Shown piece by piece: positions 16,551 to 26,064 of a DNA stretch of 64,000 bases. Position 1 is the stretch's first letter; every line of letters starts with the position of its first letter. This DNA is from Bacillus altitudinis 41KF2b (GTDB taxonomy: Bacteria; Bacillota; Bacilli; Bacillales; Bacillaceae): positions 682,001-746,000 of the forward strand of contig NZ_ASJC01000001.1 of the NCBI RefSeq assembly GCF_000691145.1. Direction: 5' to 3'. The translations under genes were made by a program, and so were the position numbers. The notes under the pieces were generated by a model, which was given only the letters and a program-made list of their open reading frames with translations, had not been told where the DNA came from and did no database searches.

Positions 16551-17132
16551 ATGCCCGCAGCAACTACTGATAAACAGGAGCAGATTATGAAGGCTTCTCT
16601 GGACTTATTTATTGAACGGGGTTTTGACGGTACAACGATGCCGATGATTTCGAAAAGAGCCAATGTTGGAGCAGGAACCATTTATCGTTATTTTGATAGT
16701 AAAGAAGCTCTTGTGAACATTTTATACCAGCGAAGTCTGACTGCATTTATCGACAAGGTGAATACAAACAGTCCAGACCCTAAAGCAAGCATTAGGGCTT
16801 ATTTCAAACATGTCTTTTATTGCTTAGTGCTCTTTACAAAAGAGAATCCAAGTGGTCTGTACTTCTTAGAAATTGACAAACGCTCACACTATTTAGATGA
16901 GACAAGTAAAGAGAAGATGCAGCAGCTATTAAATGAGCTATTTCATATTTTTGAAGAAGGCAAAAAGGATGGAATTCATCCAAATCTTTCAGGGAGAACG
17001 ATTTTATCCATTGTTTTTGGAGCGTTCGTTCAGCTTCATAAACAGATTCTAGCAGAGGAAATTGAGCCAACGATTGAATTTTTAGAAGATATTGAGCAAT
17101 GCTTATGGCGTGCCATTAGCGTTGCATCATAA
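16551..17132 (+). CDS. fatR: TetR family repressor FatR (Bm3R1 homologue)
   Basis: 193-residue TetR regulator. The N-terminal helix-turn-helix is in FDGTTMPMISKRANVGAGTIYRYFDSKEAL and an all-helical ligand-binding domain follows. FatR/Bm3R1 represses itself and the downstream P450 fusion and is released by polyunsaturated or branched fatty acids. The matching palindrome lies 25-44 bp upstream of its start, and the P450 gene starts 21 bp downstream of its stop. Confidence 0.9.
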   Translation: MPAATTDKQEQIMKASLDLFIERGFDGTTMPMISKRANVGAGTIYRYFDSKEALVNILYQRSLTAFIDKVNTNSPDPKASIRAYFKHVFYCLVLFTKENPSGLYFLEIDKRSHYLDETSKEKMQQLLNELFHIFEEGKKDGIHPNLSGRTILSIVFGAFVQLHKQILAEEIEPTIEFLEDIEQCLWRAISVAS

Positions 17133-17153
17133 AGAAATAAAGGGAGTGGGCAC

Positions 17154-20100
17154 ATGCAACAAACATCAATCATTCCAAAACCGAAAACATATGGACCTTT
17201 TAAAAATATCCCTCATATCAAAAAGGGAGAGCTTTCTCAAAGCTTTTGGCGGCTGGCAGATGAATTGGGGCCGATCTTTCAGTTTGAATTTTCAAAAGCA
17301 ACAAGTATTTTTGTTTCCAGCCATGAACTTGCCAAAGAAGTATTTGATGAGAGGCGTTTTGATAAATTCATTGGAAGCAGTCTCAATAAAGTGAGAACTT
17401 TTTCAGGGGATGGGTTATTCACAAGTTGGACAGAAGAGCCGAACTGGAGAAAGGCTCATCACATCTTGATGCCGGCGTTTAGCCAGCAGGCCATGAAGGG
17501 GTATCATGAGATGATGCTCGATATTGCCACACAGCTTGTACAAAAATGGCAAAGAACGGGCCGTGATGAAGAAATTGAAGTAGCAGAGGATATGACAAAG
17601 CTCACTTTAGATACGATCGGGCTATGTGGTTTTGATTTTCGATTTAACAGCTTTTATAAAGAAAATCAGCATCCATTTATTGAAAGCATGCTGAATGGTT
17701 TAAATGAAGCGATGGATCAAGCAAGCAGATTGCCGGTCGCAGATAAATTAATGATCAAAAGAAGAAAAGAATTTGAACAAGATGTTGATTTTATGAAGCA
17801 ATTAGTAGATGACATCATTCAAGAACGGAAAAAACAAGATAAAACGGGCAATGATTTACTGTCTCTCATGCTACATGCAAAGGATCCTGAAACAGGTGAA
17901 CGCCTGTCAGATGAAAATATCCGTTATCAAATCATTACCTTCTTAATAGCGGGTCATGAAACAACAAGCGGATTGTTGTCATTTGCGATTTATTTTTTAC
18001 TGAAAAATCCAGACAAATTAAAAAAAGCCGTACAAGAAGCAGACGACGTGCTACAAGGCGGCCTGCCGACATTTAAGCAGGTTCAAAAACTAAGTTATAC
18101 GCGTATGGTCTTAAATGAAGCACTTCGCCTCTGGCCGACGGCGCCTACGTTCTCTCTTTATGCGAAAGAGGATACAGTCATTGGAGAAAAATATCCGATC
18201 AAAAAAAACCAAAGTGTCAATGTGCTGCTTCCTAAATTACATCGGGATCAAGCGGTTTGGGGGGAGGATGCAGAAGAATTCAAGCCTGAACGTTTTATGC
18301 ATCCTGAAAAGATTCCACAGCATGCCTATAAACCATTCGGAAATGGCCAGCGTGCATGTATTGGGATGCAATTTGCCCTTCATGAAGCCACGATGGTTCT
18401 GGCGATGGTTCTGCACAACCTTGAATTGATTGACCATACGTCGTATGAACTGGATTTAAAAGAATCCCTGACGATTAAACCGAACGATTTTAAAATCAAA
18501 GTACGGCCAAGAAAGCAGCAATTCTTTATGGCGCCTCCGAAAGAAGAAGTGAAGAAAAGCACGGCATCTGCTGAAGCAAAAATAGCGAGTCATGGGACAC
18601 CGCTATTGGTCTTGTACGGATCAAATCTTGGCACAGCAAAGCAGATGGCAAACGAATTTGCTGAAGACGGAAAAGCAAAAGGGTTTGACGTGACAACGGC
18701 ACCGCTTGATGATTATACTCGAAAGTTACCAGAGTCAGGCGCAGTTTTAATTGTAACGGCTTCATACAACGGTCATCCGCCTGATCATGCGAAACAGTTT
18801 GTGGATTGGGTGTTGCAGGATGAGGAGCAAGATCTATCAAACGTGACATTTGCAGTCTTTGGGTGCGGGGATCGAAATTGGGCGAGCACGTATCAGCGTA
18901 TTCCTCGTCTGATTGATGAAGCACTTGAAAGAAAAGGGGCGAAGCGTGTAACGGATATTGGTGAAGGCGATGCGGGCGGTGATATGGATGAAGATAAAGA
19001 AACATTCCAGAAGACAGTCTTCGATGAGCTTGCAAAAGAATTCAATTTAACCTTGCAGGAGAAACGCCAAGAAAAGCCAAACCTATCCATTGCATATACG
19101 AATGAGTTAGTGGAACGTCCTGTTGCTAAAACATACGGTGCTTTTTCAGCTGTTGTATTGAAAAATCAAGAATTACAATCTGAAAAAAGTACCCGCCAAA
19201 CAAGGCATATCGAATTTCAATTACCTGAAGGCAAGCACTATAAAGAAGGAGATCATATCGGAATCGTGCCAAAAAATAGTGCAACACTCGTTCAGCGAGT
19301 GACCGATCGTTTCAAGCTGGATCCAGAGCAGCACATGATACTCTCTTCGGAAAAAGAAGCAAGTCATTTACCTTTAAATCAGCCAATTCAAGTCGGAGAA
19401 TTGCTGGCGTCACATGTAGAGCTGCAAGAGCCTGTGACACGTACTCAGCTAAGAGAACTTGCAAAATATACGGTATGCCCACCTCATCGTATTGAACTTG
19501 AACAAATGGCGGGAGAAATTTATCAAGAAGCTGTATTAAAGAAGCGTGTGACCATGCTGGATTTACTAGAACAATACGAAGCATGTGAACTGCCATTTGA
19601 TCATTTCTTAGCCCTCTTACCAGGATTGAAGCCTCGTTATTACTCGATCTCCAGTTCGCCAAAGGTGGATGAAAAGAGGCTTAGTATCACAGTAGCTGTT
19701 GTGAAAGGAAAATCATGGAGTGGACGCGGTGAATACGCAGGCGTCGCATCAAACTATTTATGCGGACTGCAAGAAGGAGATGAAGTGGCCTGCTTCCTTC
19801 ATGAAGCTCAAGCAGGATTCGAATTGCCGCCTTCTCCTGAAATACCAATGATCATGATTGGACCAGGAACAGGTATCGCCCCGTTTAGAGGGTTCATTCA
19901 GGCAAGGGAAGCATGGCAAAATGAAGGGAAGTCTTTAGGTGAAGCCCATCTTTATTTTGGCTGCCGCCACCCGCATGAAGATGATCTGTATTATGACGAA
20001 TTGCAGCTTGCACAAGAAAAAGGAGTCGTCACCATCCACCGTGCTTACTCTCGCTACGAGGAGCAAAAAGTGTATGTCCAGCACTTCATTAAAAATGATG

Positions 20101-20297
20101 GAGCCAAGCTCATTGAATTGCTCGACAAAGGCGCCTACCTGTATATTTGCGGGGATGGAAAGGTCATGGCACCAGATGTCGAGGCAACACTTATTGAACT
20201 GTATCAGACTGAGAAACAGTGTGCGAAAGAAACAGCTGAACAATGGCTGACATCTTTAGCCAATGACAACAGATATGTAAAAGATGTATGGAGCTGA
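17154..20297 (+). CDS. Bifunctional cytochrome P450/NADPH-P450 reductase (CYP102A)
   Basis: 1047-residue self-sufficient fatty acid hydroxylase of the P450 BM3 class. The heme domain (about 1-460) has the I-helix LIAGHETTSG, the ExxR motif EALRLWP and heme ligand FGNGQRACIG. The FMN domain begins LLVLYGSNLGTAKQMANEF. The FAD/NADPH half contains RYYSISSSP and GPGTGIAPFRGF and ends DVWS. It performs subterminal hydroxylation of medium and long fatty acids using NADPH, in the cytosol. It is co-transcribed with fatR (B. subtilis yrhI-yrhJ arrangement). Length matches CYP102A members, and no frameshift is visible. Confidence 0.95.
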   Translation: MQQTSIIPKPKTYGPFKNIPHIKKGELSQSFWRLADELGPIFQFEFSKATSIFVSSHELAKEVFDERRFDKFIGSSLNKVRTFSGDGLFTSWTEEPNWRKAHHILMPAFSQQAMKGYHEMMLDIATQLVQKWQRTGRDEEIEVAEDMTKLTLDTIGLCGFDFRFNSFYKENQHPFIESMLNGLNEAMDQASRLPVADKLMIKRRKEFEQDVDFMKQLVDDIIQERKKQDKTGNDLLSLMLHAKDPETGERLSDENIRYQIITFLIAGHETTSGLLSFAIYFLLKNPDKLKKAVQEADDVLQGGLPTFKQVQKLSYTRMVLNEALRLWPTAPTFSLYAKEDTVIGEKYPIKKNQSVNVLLPKLHRDQAVWGEDAEEFKPERFMHPEKIPQHAYKPFGNGQRACIGMQFALHEATMVLAMVLHNLELIDHTSYELDLKESLTIKPNDFKIKVRPRKQQFFMAPPKEEVKKSTASAEAKIASHGTPLLVLYGSNLGTAKQMANEFAEDGKAKGFDVTTAPLDDYTRKLPESGAVLIVTASYNGHPPDHAKQFVDWVLQDEEQDLSNVTFAVFGCGDRNWASTYQRIPRLIDEALERKGAKRVTDIGEGDAGGDMDEDKETFQKTVFDELAKEFNLTLQEKRQEKPNLSIAYTNELVERPVAKTYGAFSAVVLKNQELQSEKSTRQTRHIEFQLPEGKHYKEGDHIGIVPKNSATLVQRVTDRFKLDPEQHMILSSEKEASHLPLNQPIQVGELLASHVELQEPVTRTQLRELAKYTVCPPHRIELEQMAGEIYQEAVLKKRVTMLDLLEQYEACELPFDHFLALLPGLKPRYYSISSSPKVDEKRLSITVAVVKGKSWSGRGEYAGVASNYLCGLQEGDEVACFLHEAQAGFELPPSPEIPMIMIGPGTGIAPFRGFIQAREAWQNEGKSLGEAHLYFGCRHPHEDDLYYDELQLAQEKGVVTIHRAYSRYEEQKVYVQHFIKNDGAKLIELLDKGAYLYICGDGKVMAPDVEATLIELYQTEKQCAKETAEQWLTSLANDNRYVKDVWS

Positions 20298-20314
20298 TCT
20301 CACTGAAAAGAAGA

Positions 20315-20349
20315 CAAAGGGCTAAAATAAATCACATTTTAGCCCTTTG
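20315..20349 (+). terminator. Terminator of fatR-CYP102A
   Basis: Perfect 14-bp stem (20315-20328 with 20336-20349) enclosing the GGGCTAAAA / TTTTAGCCC core. Confidence 0.8.
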
Positions 20350-20360
20350 TCAACAATCTG

Positions 20361-20390
20361 AAACCGCCAAAATGGCGGTTTTTCTTTTTT
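20361..20390 (+). terminator. Second tandem terminator
   Basis: AAACCGCCA-AAA-TGGCGGTTT hairpin plus a T-rich tail, backing up the preceding one. Confidence 0.85.
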
Positions 20391-20537
20391 CATAGAGAGA
20401 TCGCTAGAATAAATATTTGGAAGATACGAAACACCTAATTTACAAATGAAATATTTTGTAAAAAATAAGAATATTCTCTCATTTACTCCAATATGAAACA
20501 ATCGTATCATTTTTGATATAGGACATAAAGGAGGAAT

Positions 20538-21449
20538 ATGATGAAAAAGGTGAAAAAATTAATCCCTTCTCTACTCGTTTTTGGTGCTTTAAGTGTGCCT
20601 AGTTTTGCCCATGCAGCATCTGATTCAGTACTTACGTCTGATTATGACATGGTGACTTCTGACGGAAAGGTGATTTCTTCAGCTGACTTCCACAACGATA
20701 CGAAAACCCCCTCATCCTTTGACAAAGTGGATGATCTCTCTTCTACTATTGGCGAAAAAGTAAAACCACTCACAAAATATTTAAAAGACTTTCAAACAAA
20801 AGTAGTCATTGGAGACGATGGTAGAACAAAAGTGACGAATACAAGAGTAGCACCCTATAATTCTATTGCTTATATTACATTTGGCGGTTCTAGCTGCACT
20901 GGAACACTCATTGCTCCAAACAAAATATTAACAAACGGACACTGCGTCTACAATACAGTCACAAGAAGCTATAGTGCAAAAGGGTCTGTCTACCCAGGCA
21001 TGAATGACAGCACGGCTGTGAACGGCTCAGCAAACATGACCGAATTCTATGTACCAAGCGGATATATCAACACGGGGGCGAGTCAATATGATTTTGCCGT
21101 CATTAAAACAGATACGAACATTGGAAATACGGTCGGCTACCGCTCTATTCGTCAAGTGACAAATCTAACAGGTACAACGATTAAAATTTCTGGATATCCA
21201 GGTGATAAAATGAGATCGACTGGCAAAGTGTCACAATGGGAAATGTCAGGTCCAGTCACGAGAGAAGATACGAATCTCGCATACTATACGATCGATACAT
21301 TTAGCGGAAACTCTGGCTCTGCGATGCTAGATCAGAACCAACAAATCGTCGGGGTCCATAATGCGGGTTATTCAAACGGAACGATCAACGGCGGACCAAA
21401 AGCGACTGCTGCTTTTGTTGAATTTATCAACTATGCGAAGGCGCAATAA
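20538..21449 (+). CDS. gse: Secreted glutamyl endopeptidase (V8-like serine protease)
   Basis: 303-residue preproenzyme. A signal peptide ends at AHA-ASD (about residue 28) and a pro-region runs to about residue 88. The mature part begins VVIGDDGRTKVTNTRVAPYN, as in the B. intermedius/pumilus glutamyl endopeptidase. The catalytic triad is visible: His in LTNGHCVY, Asp in QYDFAVIKTD, Ser in GNSGSAM. It cleaves after Glu (and Asp) outside the cell. The site AAAGGAGG precedes two adjacent ATG codons (20538, 20541). No regulatory gene is adjacent; in this species it is typically made in stationary phase. Confidence 0.95.
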   Translation: MMKKVKKLIPSLLVFGALSVPSFAHAASDSVLTSDYDMVTSDGKVISSADFHNDTKTPSSFDKVDDLSSTIGEKVKPLTKYLKDFQTKVVIGDDGRTKVTNTRVAPYNSIAYITFGGSSCTGTLIAPNKILTNGHCVYNTVTRSYSAKGSVYPGMNDSTAVNGSANMTEFYVPSGYINTGASQYDFAVIKTDTNIGNTVGYRSIRQVTNLTGTTIKISGYPGDKMRSTGKVSQWEMSGPVTREDTNLAYYTIDTFSGNSGSAMLDQNQQIVGVHNAGYSNGTINGGPKATAAFVEFINYAKAQ

Positions 21450-21463
21450 AAAATAGGGCATTC

Positions 21464-21498
21464 AGCTTGTTTCCTTTACAGGGGACAGGCTTTTTTTA
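21464..21498 (+). terminator. Terminator of gse
   Basis: 11-bp stem (21464-21474 with 21481-21491, including G-T pairs) followed by a T run. Confidence 0.75.
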
Positions 21499-21595
21499 TC
21501 GTCAAATGCAGAAAAGTTTCTTTTTTTGTTCATCACTATTTCATATTTACAAGCTATGCTGAATGAAATAAATGAAAAAGAAAGAAGAGATATGA

Positions 21596-23590
21596 GTGAA
21601 AAATAAAAAAATAGATATGATATTGTTGTTGATTTTATTGATTGCAGCTTTTCTCTACACTTATCAAATTTGGCAGAATGACAGTGCCAATCAATATTAT
21701 TTAGCTGCAGTCAAAAGTATGTCCAAAAGCTTCCATCACTTTTTTTATGCCTCATTTGATGCAGCTGGATTCGTATCAATTGATAAACCACCCGTCGTTT
21801 TATGGATTCAAACCATCAGTGCACTTATTTTTGGCTTTCATACATGGAGTGTGATATTGCCGCAGGCACTTGCTGGAGTGGGGTCTGTTCTTCTTCTTTA
21901 TCTCATGATAAAACCGGCTTTCGGTCAAGGTGCTGCAAGGGTGTCAGCGGCCGTTATGGCTCTCACGCCAATTGCCGCAGCTGTGAGCAGAACAAACAAT
22001 ATCGACAGTATGCTCGTCTTCACATTACTTGCGGGTACGTATTTCTTGATGCGTGCTGTAAAAAGCGGAAAGATGCGCTGGCTTCTTATTGCCTTTGCTT
22101 TGATAGCGGTAGGATTTAATATGAAGATGCTGCAAGCGTTTATGGTCGTTCCAGCATTTATTTTCTACTATTTTATTGCTGCTCGCGTACCGTTAAAAAA
22201 GAAAATTTTCTCTCTCTTATGCTCGATCGTTGTATTAGCCTGCTTATCTCTATCGTGGGCAGTTGCTGTAGATATGACAGCTGAAAGTGAGCGCCCTTAT
22301 GTGGGAAGCAGCCAAACAAATTCAGTGTTAGAACTTGCCTTTGGGTATAACAGCACGGAACGGCTACTTGGTCAGACGACAGGGAAATCCTTTGGTGACA
22401 TGAACCAGCAAGCAGGTATGGTGATGCCAGACAATTCTGGATTAGGCGATTCGTCAGAGGATCAGTCAAACAGAAATCAGCCGCCGCCATCCCAAAATCA
22501 AATGATGCCACCTCAACATGGTCCAGATGGTGGTTCTCCGCCTGGAAGTGCTGTAGGTCAACAAAGTATGAATATGTATGGCACTGGGAATCCCGGTATA
22601 TTTCGTTTATTTCAATCTGCATTGTCAGGTCAAATCAGTTGGATGCTGCCGTTTGCTTTGTTTGGGCTTTTAGGGATGATCATCAGCTGGTGGAATGAGA
22701 GAAAAGCACAATTAAATGAATGGAAACAAACGATGTTTTGGACAGCATGGCTGATTCCTGCTGCCGGATTCTTTAGTATTGCGGGTTTCTTTCACCATTA
22801 CTATCTCATTATGCTTGCCCCGCCTATTGCAGCACTATGCGGCATAGGAGCTAAGAAGATGGGAGAGTTATTTAAGGCAAACAAAGGAGTATCTGCGTAT
22901 TTGCTTCCAGCAGCAATCGCTGTTACAGCCATCTTCCAAGGGTATATTTTGAGTAACTATACGACTCAACTCAGTAGTATTTGGATGTATGCCATTGCCA
23001 TTGCGGGAACAAGTATCGCTATCCTATTGCTGATGTACAGAGAAAAACAATTGATCATGAAACGACTGCTCATCACTGCTTTGACAACGCTGTTACTGTT
23101 TCCAGGTTTTTGGTCCGCCACCCCAATCATATATGGTGGAAATGCTGTTCTTCCAGAGGCAGGTGTACAGCTGGCTAGTTCACGAGGTGGGAACATGTTT
23201 ACATCTAGTGTCGATCAAGGCTTACTCACTTATTTAAAGGCTCATCAAACAGGTGAAACGTATTTATTTGCAACGCTTACGACTGTTACCGCAGCGCCAT
23301 ATATCATTGACGAAGATGAGAATGTCATGGCTTTAGGCGGTTTTAATGGGACAGATCCTATTTTGAATGTCAACAAATTAAAAGCACTTATTCAACAAGG
23401 AAAGGTGAAATACTTTTTATTACCAGACAATCAGTCATCAGCTAACAGCAAATTGGTTAGCTGGATTAAATCACATGGTACAGTCATCTCATCTGAAGAA
23501 TATAAACGATCCACATCAGCTGAAGAGGGGATGCCATCCGAGATGTCTTCACAAAACGAAACATTATATAGAGTAGATGAAATATCTTAA
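21596..23590 (+). CDS. GT39/ArnT-like membrane glycosyltransferase (YkcB/YycA type)
   Basis: 664-residue polytopic protein of the dolichyl-phosphate-mannose/undecaprenyl-phosphate sugar transferase (GT-C) class. The first loop carries the acidic segment YASFDAAGFVSIDKPPVVLWIQTISALIFG, including DKPP. About 12 transmembrane helices follow. Between them is a Gln/Pro/Asn-rich extracytoplasmic insert near residues 285-335 (NRNQPPPSQNQMMPPQHGPDGGSPPG), and a soluble C-terminal domain ends the protein. It resembles B. subtilis YkcB and YycA; acceptor and sugar are unknown. It starts with GTG after AAAGAAGAG. No lipid-sugar synthase gene is adjacent. Confidence 0.8.
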   Translation: MKNKKIDMILLLILLIAAFLYTYQIWQNDSANQYYLAAVKSMSKSFHHFFYASFDAAGFVSIDKPPVVLWIQTISALIFGFHTWSVILPQALAGVGSVLLLYLMIKPAFGQGAARVSAAVMALTPIAAAVSRTNNIDSMLVFTLLAGTYFLMRAVKSGKMRWLLIAFALIAVGFNMKMLQAFMVVPAFIFYYFIAARVPLKKKIFSLLCSIVVLACLSLSWAVAVDMTAESERPYVGSSQTNSVLELAFGYNSTERLLGQTTGKSFGDMNQQAGMVMPDNSGLGDSSEDQSNRNQPPPSQNQMMPPQHGPDGGSPPGSAVGQQSMNMYGTGNPGIFRLFQSALSGQISWMLPFALFGLLGMIISWWNERKAQLNEWKQTMFWTAWLIPAAGFFSIAGFFHHYYLIMLAPPIAALCGIGAKKMGELFKANKGVSAYLLPAAIAVTAIFQGYILSNYTTQLSSIWMYAIAIAGTSIAILLLMYREKQLIMKRLLITALTTLLLFPGFWSATPIIYGGNAVLPEAGVQLASSRGGNMFTSSVDQGLLTYLKAHQTGETYLFATLTTVTAAPYIIDEDENVMALGGFNGTDPILNVNKLKALIQQGKVKYFLLPDNQSSANSKLVSWIKSHGTVISSEEYKRSTSAEEGMPSEMSSQNETLYRVDEIS

Positions 23591-23763
23591 GTAGAACAAG
23601 GCGAATGATGAAGAGATCATTCGTTTTTTCTTATGGATCAGTATCCAGGAAGATTCAGCTCATGTTTTTCACATGTCATCACTCAGCCACTCATACATTA
23701 AAAATGACTCATTCCCTTCAAGTCAACATCATTTCATCAAAAGTATGAGGAGGTCACGAGCTT

Positions 23764-24198
23764 TTGAAGATGAGAAAAGGCTGGATCGCTGCTGTCGTTC
23801 TTTGTTTTGTCATTTGGATGGGTGCGTTATTAGGTGGTTTTGGAGAGGATCGTTCCGCAAAAGGAGCAGATCGTTATGATCATGTGATTCAATTTCCTAA
23901 GGAACGGTATCCTGAAACAGGCAGTCATATTCAAGAAGCTATTCGAAAAGGGCACTCAGACGTGTGTACCATTGACCGAAATGGGGCAGATGCCCGCAGG
24001 CAAGAATCATTAAAAGGAATTCCCACAAAACCTGGTTTTGACCGGGATGAATGGCCGATGGCGGTGTGTCTTGAAGGAGGAAAGGGGGCGAGCGTTCAAT
24101 ATGTAAGTCCATCAGATAATAGAGGCGCTGGTTCATGGGTCGGGCATCAAATCAGCGGGTATCCTGACGGGAAACGAATTTTATTTATTGTCAAATAA
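23764..24198 (+). CDS. nucB: Secreted sporulation nuclease NucB
   Basis: 144-residue extracellular DNase with an N-terminal hydrophobic signal segment ([22 protein letters not shown]). The catalytic domain runs from [19 protein letters not shown] to ILFIVK. Conserved motifs are [39 protein letters not shown] and [11 protein letters not shown]. NucB degrades DNA from the lysed mother cell and disperses biofilms. AGGAGGT precedes a TTG at 23764; ATG at 23770 is an alternative start. Confidence 0.9.
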   Translation: MKMRKGWIAAVVLCFVIWMGALLGGFGEDRSAKGADRYDHVIQFPKERYPETGSHIQEAIRKGHSDVCTIDRNGADARRQESLKGIPTKPGFDRDEWPMAVCLEGGKGASVQYVSPSDNRGAGSWVGHQISGYPDGKRILFIVK

Positions 24199-24207
24199 AC
24201 ATAGACA

Positions 24208-24236
24208 AGAGGCTCCTTGAGAGGGGCTCTTTTTGT
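24208..24236 (+). terminator. Probable terminator of nucB
   Basis: An imperfect GC-rich inverted repeat around AGAGGCTCC / GGGGCTCT is followed by a T run. Confidence 0.5.
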
Positions 24237-24341
24237 TCAACAGGAGCGTATTCGAGCTAGCAGGTACAAAAGATTCAATGGTACAATCAATCCATCAGGT
24301 ACAAAGACTGACAAGTAGAAAATGTGAAGGGACATATGCTT

Positions 24342-25190
24342 ATGGAAAAGAACCGTGCATTATACGATTTTTTCATGCAACATGCAGAGAAACTGACTGA
24401 AACATGGTATGAATCAATTGAGGATGATGATCCAGAATCCATTTATCGTTCAACAGATTCCAGCATCATAGCAGAGCTAAAACGGCAAAATCAAGATTAT
24501 TATCAGCATTTTATACGCGCACTTATTGAAGACAAGACGTATTTACATACGAAATTTAAAAAATGGTCTGAAGACTTAGCAAGTGATCCGAAGCACTTGA
24601 ACACGCCATTAGATTACGTCGTGAGAGAATATATGTCCAATCAAAGAGTGGTTCTTCATTACTTAAAAGAGTTTATAAAACAGCATCAAGGTGATATTGA
24701 CATTGACCGAATATTTTATTGGTATGATTTGATATCTGAGGCATTTAACATTTCAATTCATGTCTTTATTCAGCAATATGTGAAAAATACCACCAAAAAA
24801 CTCGTTGCGCAAAGAGACATGATTTATGAGTTGAGTTCCCCAGTCATTGTGTTAAAAAGTCATGTTGCCTTATTGCCTTTAGTTGGAGATATTGACACTG
24901 CGCGAGCAAAGATTATCTTAGAAAATACATTAAAACAGTGTTCGCAAAAAGGTGTTCAACATTTATGTATTGATTTATCGGGTGTCGTCATCATTGATAC
25001 GATGGTAGCACATCAAATCTTTGATCTTGTCACGTCACTTCGGTTAATCGGGGTTGATACGACCATTTCAGGTATTAGACCAGAAATTGCTCAAACGGCT
25101 GTACAGCTTGGACTTCCTTTTAATGAATTTCAAACGGCTTCATCACTTGCTCACGCTTTAGATCGTATGACTGAATTTTCACCAATATAA
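24342..25190 (+). CDS. RsbR paralogue (stressosome protein, RsbRD-like)
   Basis: 282-residue protein with a non-heme globin-like helical N-terminal domain (about 1-150) and a C-terminal STAS domain (about 165-282). STAS motifs: VIVLKSHVALLPLVGDIDTARAKIILENTL and HLCIDLSGVVIIDTMVAHQIF. The Thr in DIDTARA and the Thr in IIDTMVA correspond to the two RsbT phosphorylation sites of RsbRA. It would assemble into the stressosome and modulate sigma-B. Resemblance is closest to RsbRD (YqhA), from memory. The ATG at 24342 follows GAAGGGA; earlier in-frame starts overlap that site. Confidence 0.85.
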   Translation: MEKNRALYDFFMQHAEKLTETWYESIEDDDPESIYRSTDSSIIAELKRQNQDYYQHFIRALIEDKTYLHTKFKKWSEDLASDPKHLNTPLDYVVREYMSNQRVVLHYLKEFIKQHQGDIDIDRIFYWYDLISEAFNISIHVFIQQYVKNTTKKLVAQRDMIYELSSPVIVLKSHVALLPLVGDIDTARAKIILENTLKQCSQKGVQHLCIDLSGVVIIDTMVAHQIFDLVTSLRLIGVDTTISGIRPEIAQTAVQLGLPFNEFQTASSLAHALDRMTEFSPI

Positions 25191-25222
25191 AAAACCAGGC
25201 CTAGTAAACGGCCTGGTTTTTT
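25189..25222. terminator. Bidirectional terminator
   Basis: Perfect 13-bp stem containing ACCAGGCC / GGCCTGGT between convergent rsbR paralogue and iseA-like genes, with T runs on both strands. Confidence 0.95.
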
Positions 25223-25224
25223 AT

Positions 25225-25767
25225 TTAGATCACAGCGTCAATTTTTGTTACTTTCCAATCCTTTTGTACTTTCTCGAAAGTGACAGTACGTTTTACTTTG
25301 CGTCCATCAAGTGTTGGGACTGTGAATTCGTATGTGCGGATTGTATTTTTCTTAGAGACGAGTTTAGGTGTTGCCTTATCCCAATTAAGCATATTGTCTC
25401 CGTCACCAACTGGCACAGCCATTTTTCCTTTATGAACGATGAACTGATAGTCTTTTAAACCGTGAGTAATGGCATCTTTTGTGAAAACTTGAGATAGATA
25501 GCTGTTTAGTTTTTTCTTTGTGTCAAATGTTTTAGACAGGTAGTTGTAAGTCATATCTTTATAAGTAAATGATTTTAATTTGTAATCTGAATGCTCTTTA
25601 ATGTTGTAGCCTGACATCGCACTCCAAAAGTGTTCTCTTGCATCAAGGGCAATATGTAACGCTTCTTTATTTGTCAAAGCGGCTGATTTTTTGGAAGCGG
25701 CCAGTGTTGTTGTTTGTAATGAGATCATAAGCATAATAGCGGTTAATAAAACAAATAATTTTTTCAA
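25225..25767 (-). CDS. iseA: IseA-like inhibitor of cell-wall DL-endopeptidases
   Basis: 180-residue secreted protein. The signal peptide (MKKLFVLLTAIMLMISLQTTTLAA) is cleaved after about residue 24. The mature part contains LTNKEALHIALDAREHFWSAMSG, YNYLSKTFDTKKKLNSYLSQVFT and SKKNTIRTYEFTVPTLDG. This layout resembles B. subtilis IseA (YoeB), which binds and blocks LytE, LytF, CwlS and CwlO at the cell surface. Assignment is from memory, so moderate. Strong support comes from WalR-type TGTAAY repeats upstream; iseA belongs to the WalRK regulon in B. subtilis. Confidence 0.75.
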   Translation of the reverse strand: MKKLFVLLTAIMLMISLQTTTLAASKKSAALTNKEALHIALDAREHFWSAMSGYNIKEHSDYKLKSFTYKDMTYNYLSKTFDTKKKLNSYLSQVFTKDAITHGLKDYQFIVHKGKMAVPVGDGDNMLNWDKATPKLVSKKNTIRTYEFTVPTLDGRKVKRTVTFEKVQKDWKVTKIDAVI

Positions 25768-25803
25768 GGCGATTGCCTCCTTTTCTCAATGAAAACTTCT
25801 TAT

Positions 25804-25838
25804 GTTACAAATGTTACAATAGTTACAGAGATATTACA
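25804..25838 (-). promoter_or_regulatory. Clustered WalR-type TGTAAY boxes upstream of iseA
   Basis: Read on the minus strand, four TGTAAC/T hexamers occur: 25833-25838, 25822-25827, 25813-25818 and 25804-25809. The first pair has the WalR spacing (TGTAAT-N5-TGTAAC). The others repeat every 9 bp. The rest of 25768-26064 is AT-rich with no other recognisable feature. Confidence 0.7.
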
Positions 25839-26064
25839 AGTATTAAATCTAAATGTTTTTTATTTCTTTTCTTTCTACATATATAACGTTTGAGGGAGAC
25901 AAAAAGTTTTCATTTTTTTATTTTTTTTCTTCCTCATTGGTATTTAACCGTTCTAAAGAAGAATAAAACGTCTTTTGGAAAGATTTCTATTTGTCTCCTC
26001 AACACTCTTTTTTTATGTATGACATATACTGTCGTGATGAATGTCTAAGAAAGTGGTGTTTAGT

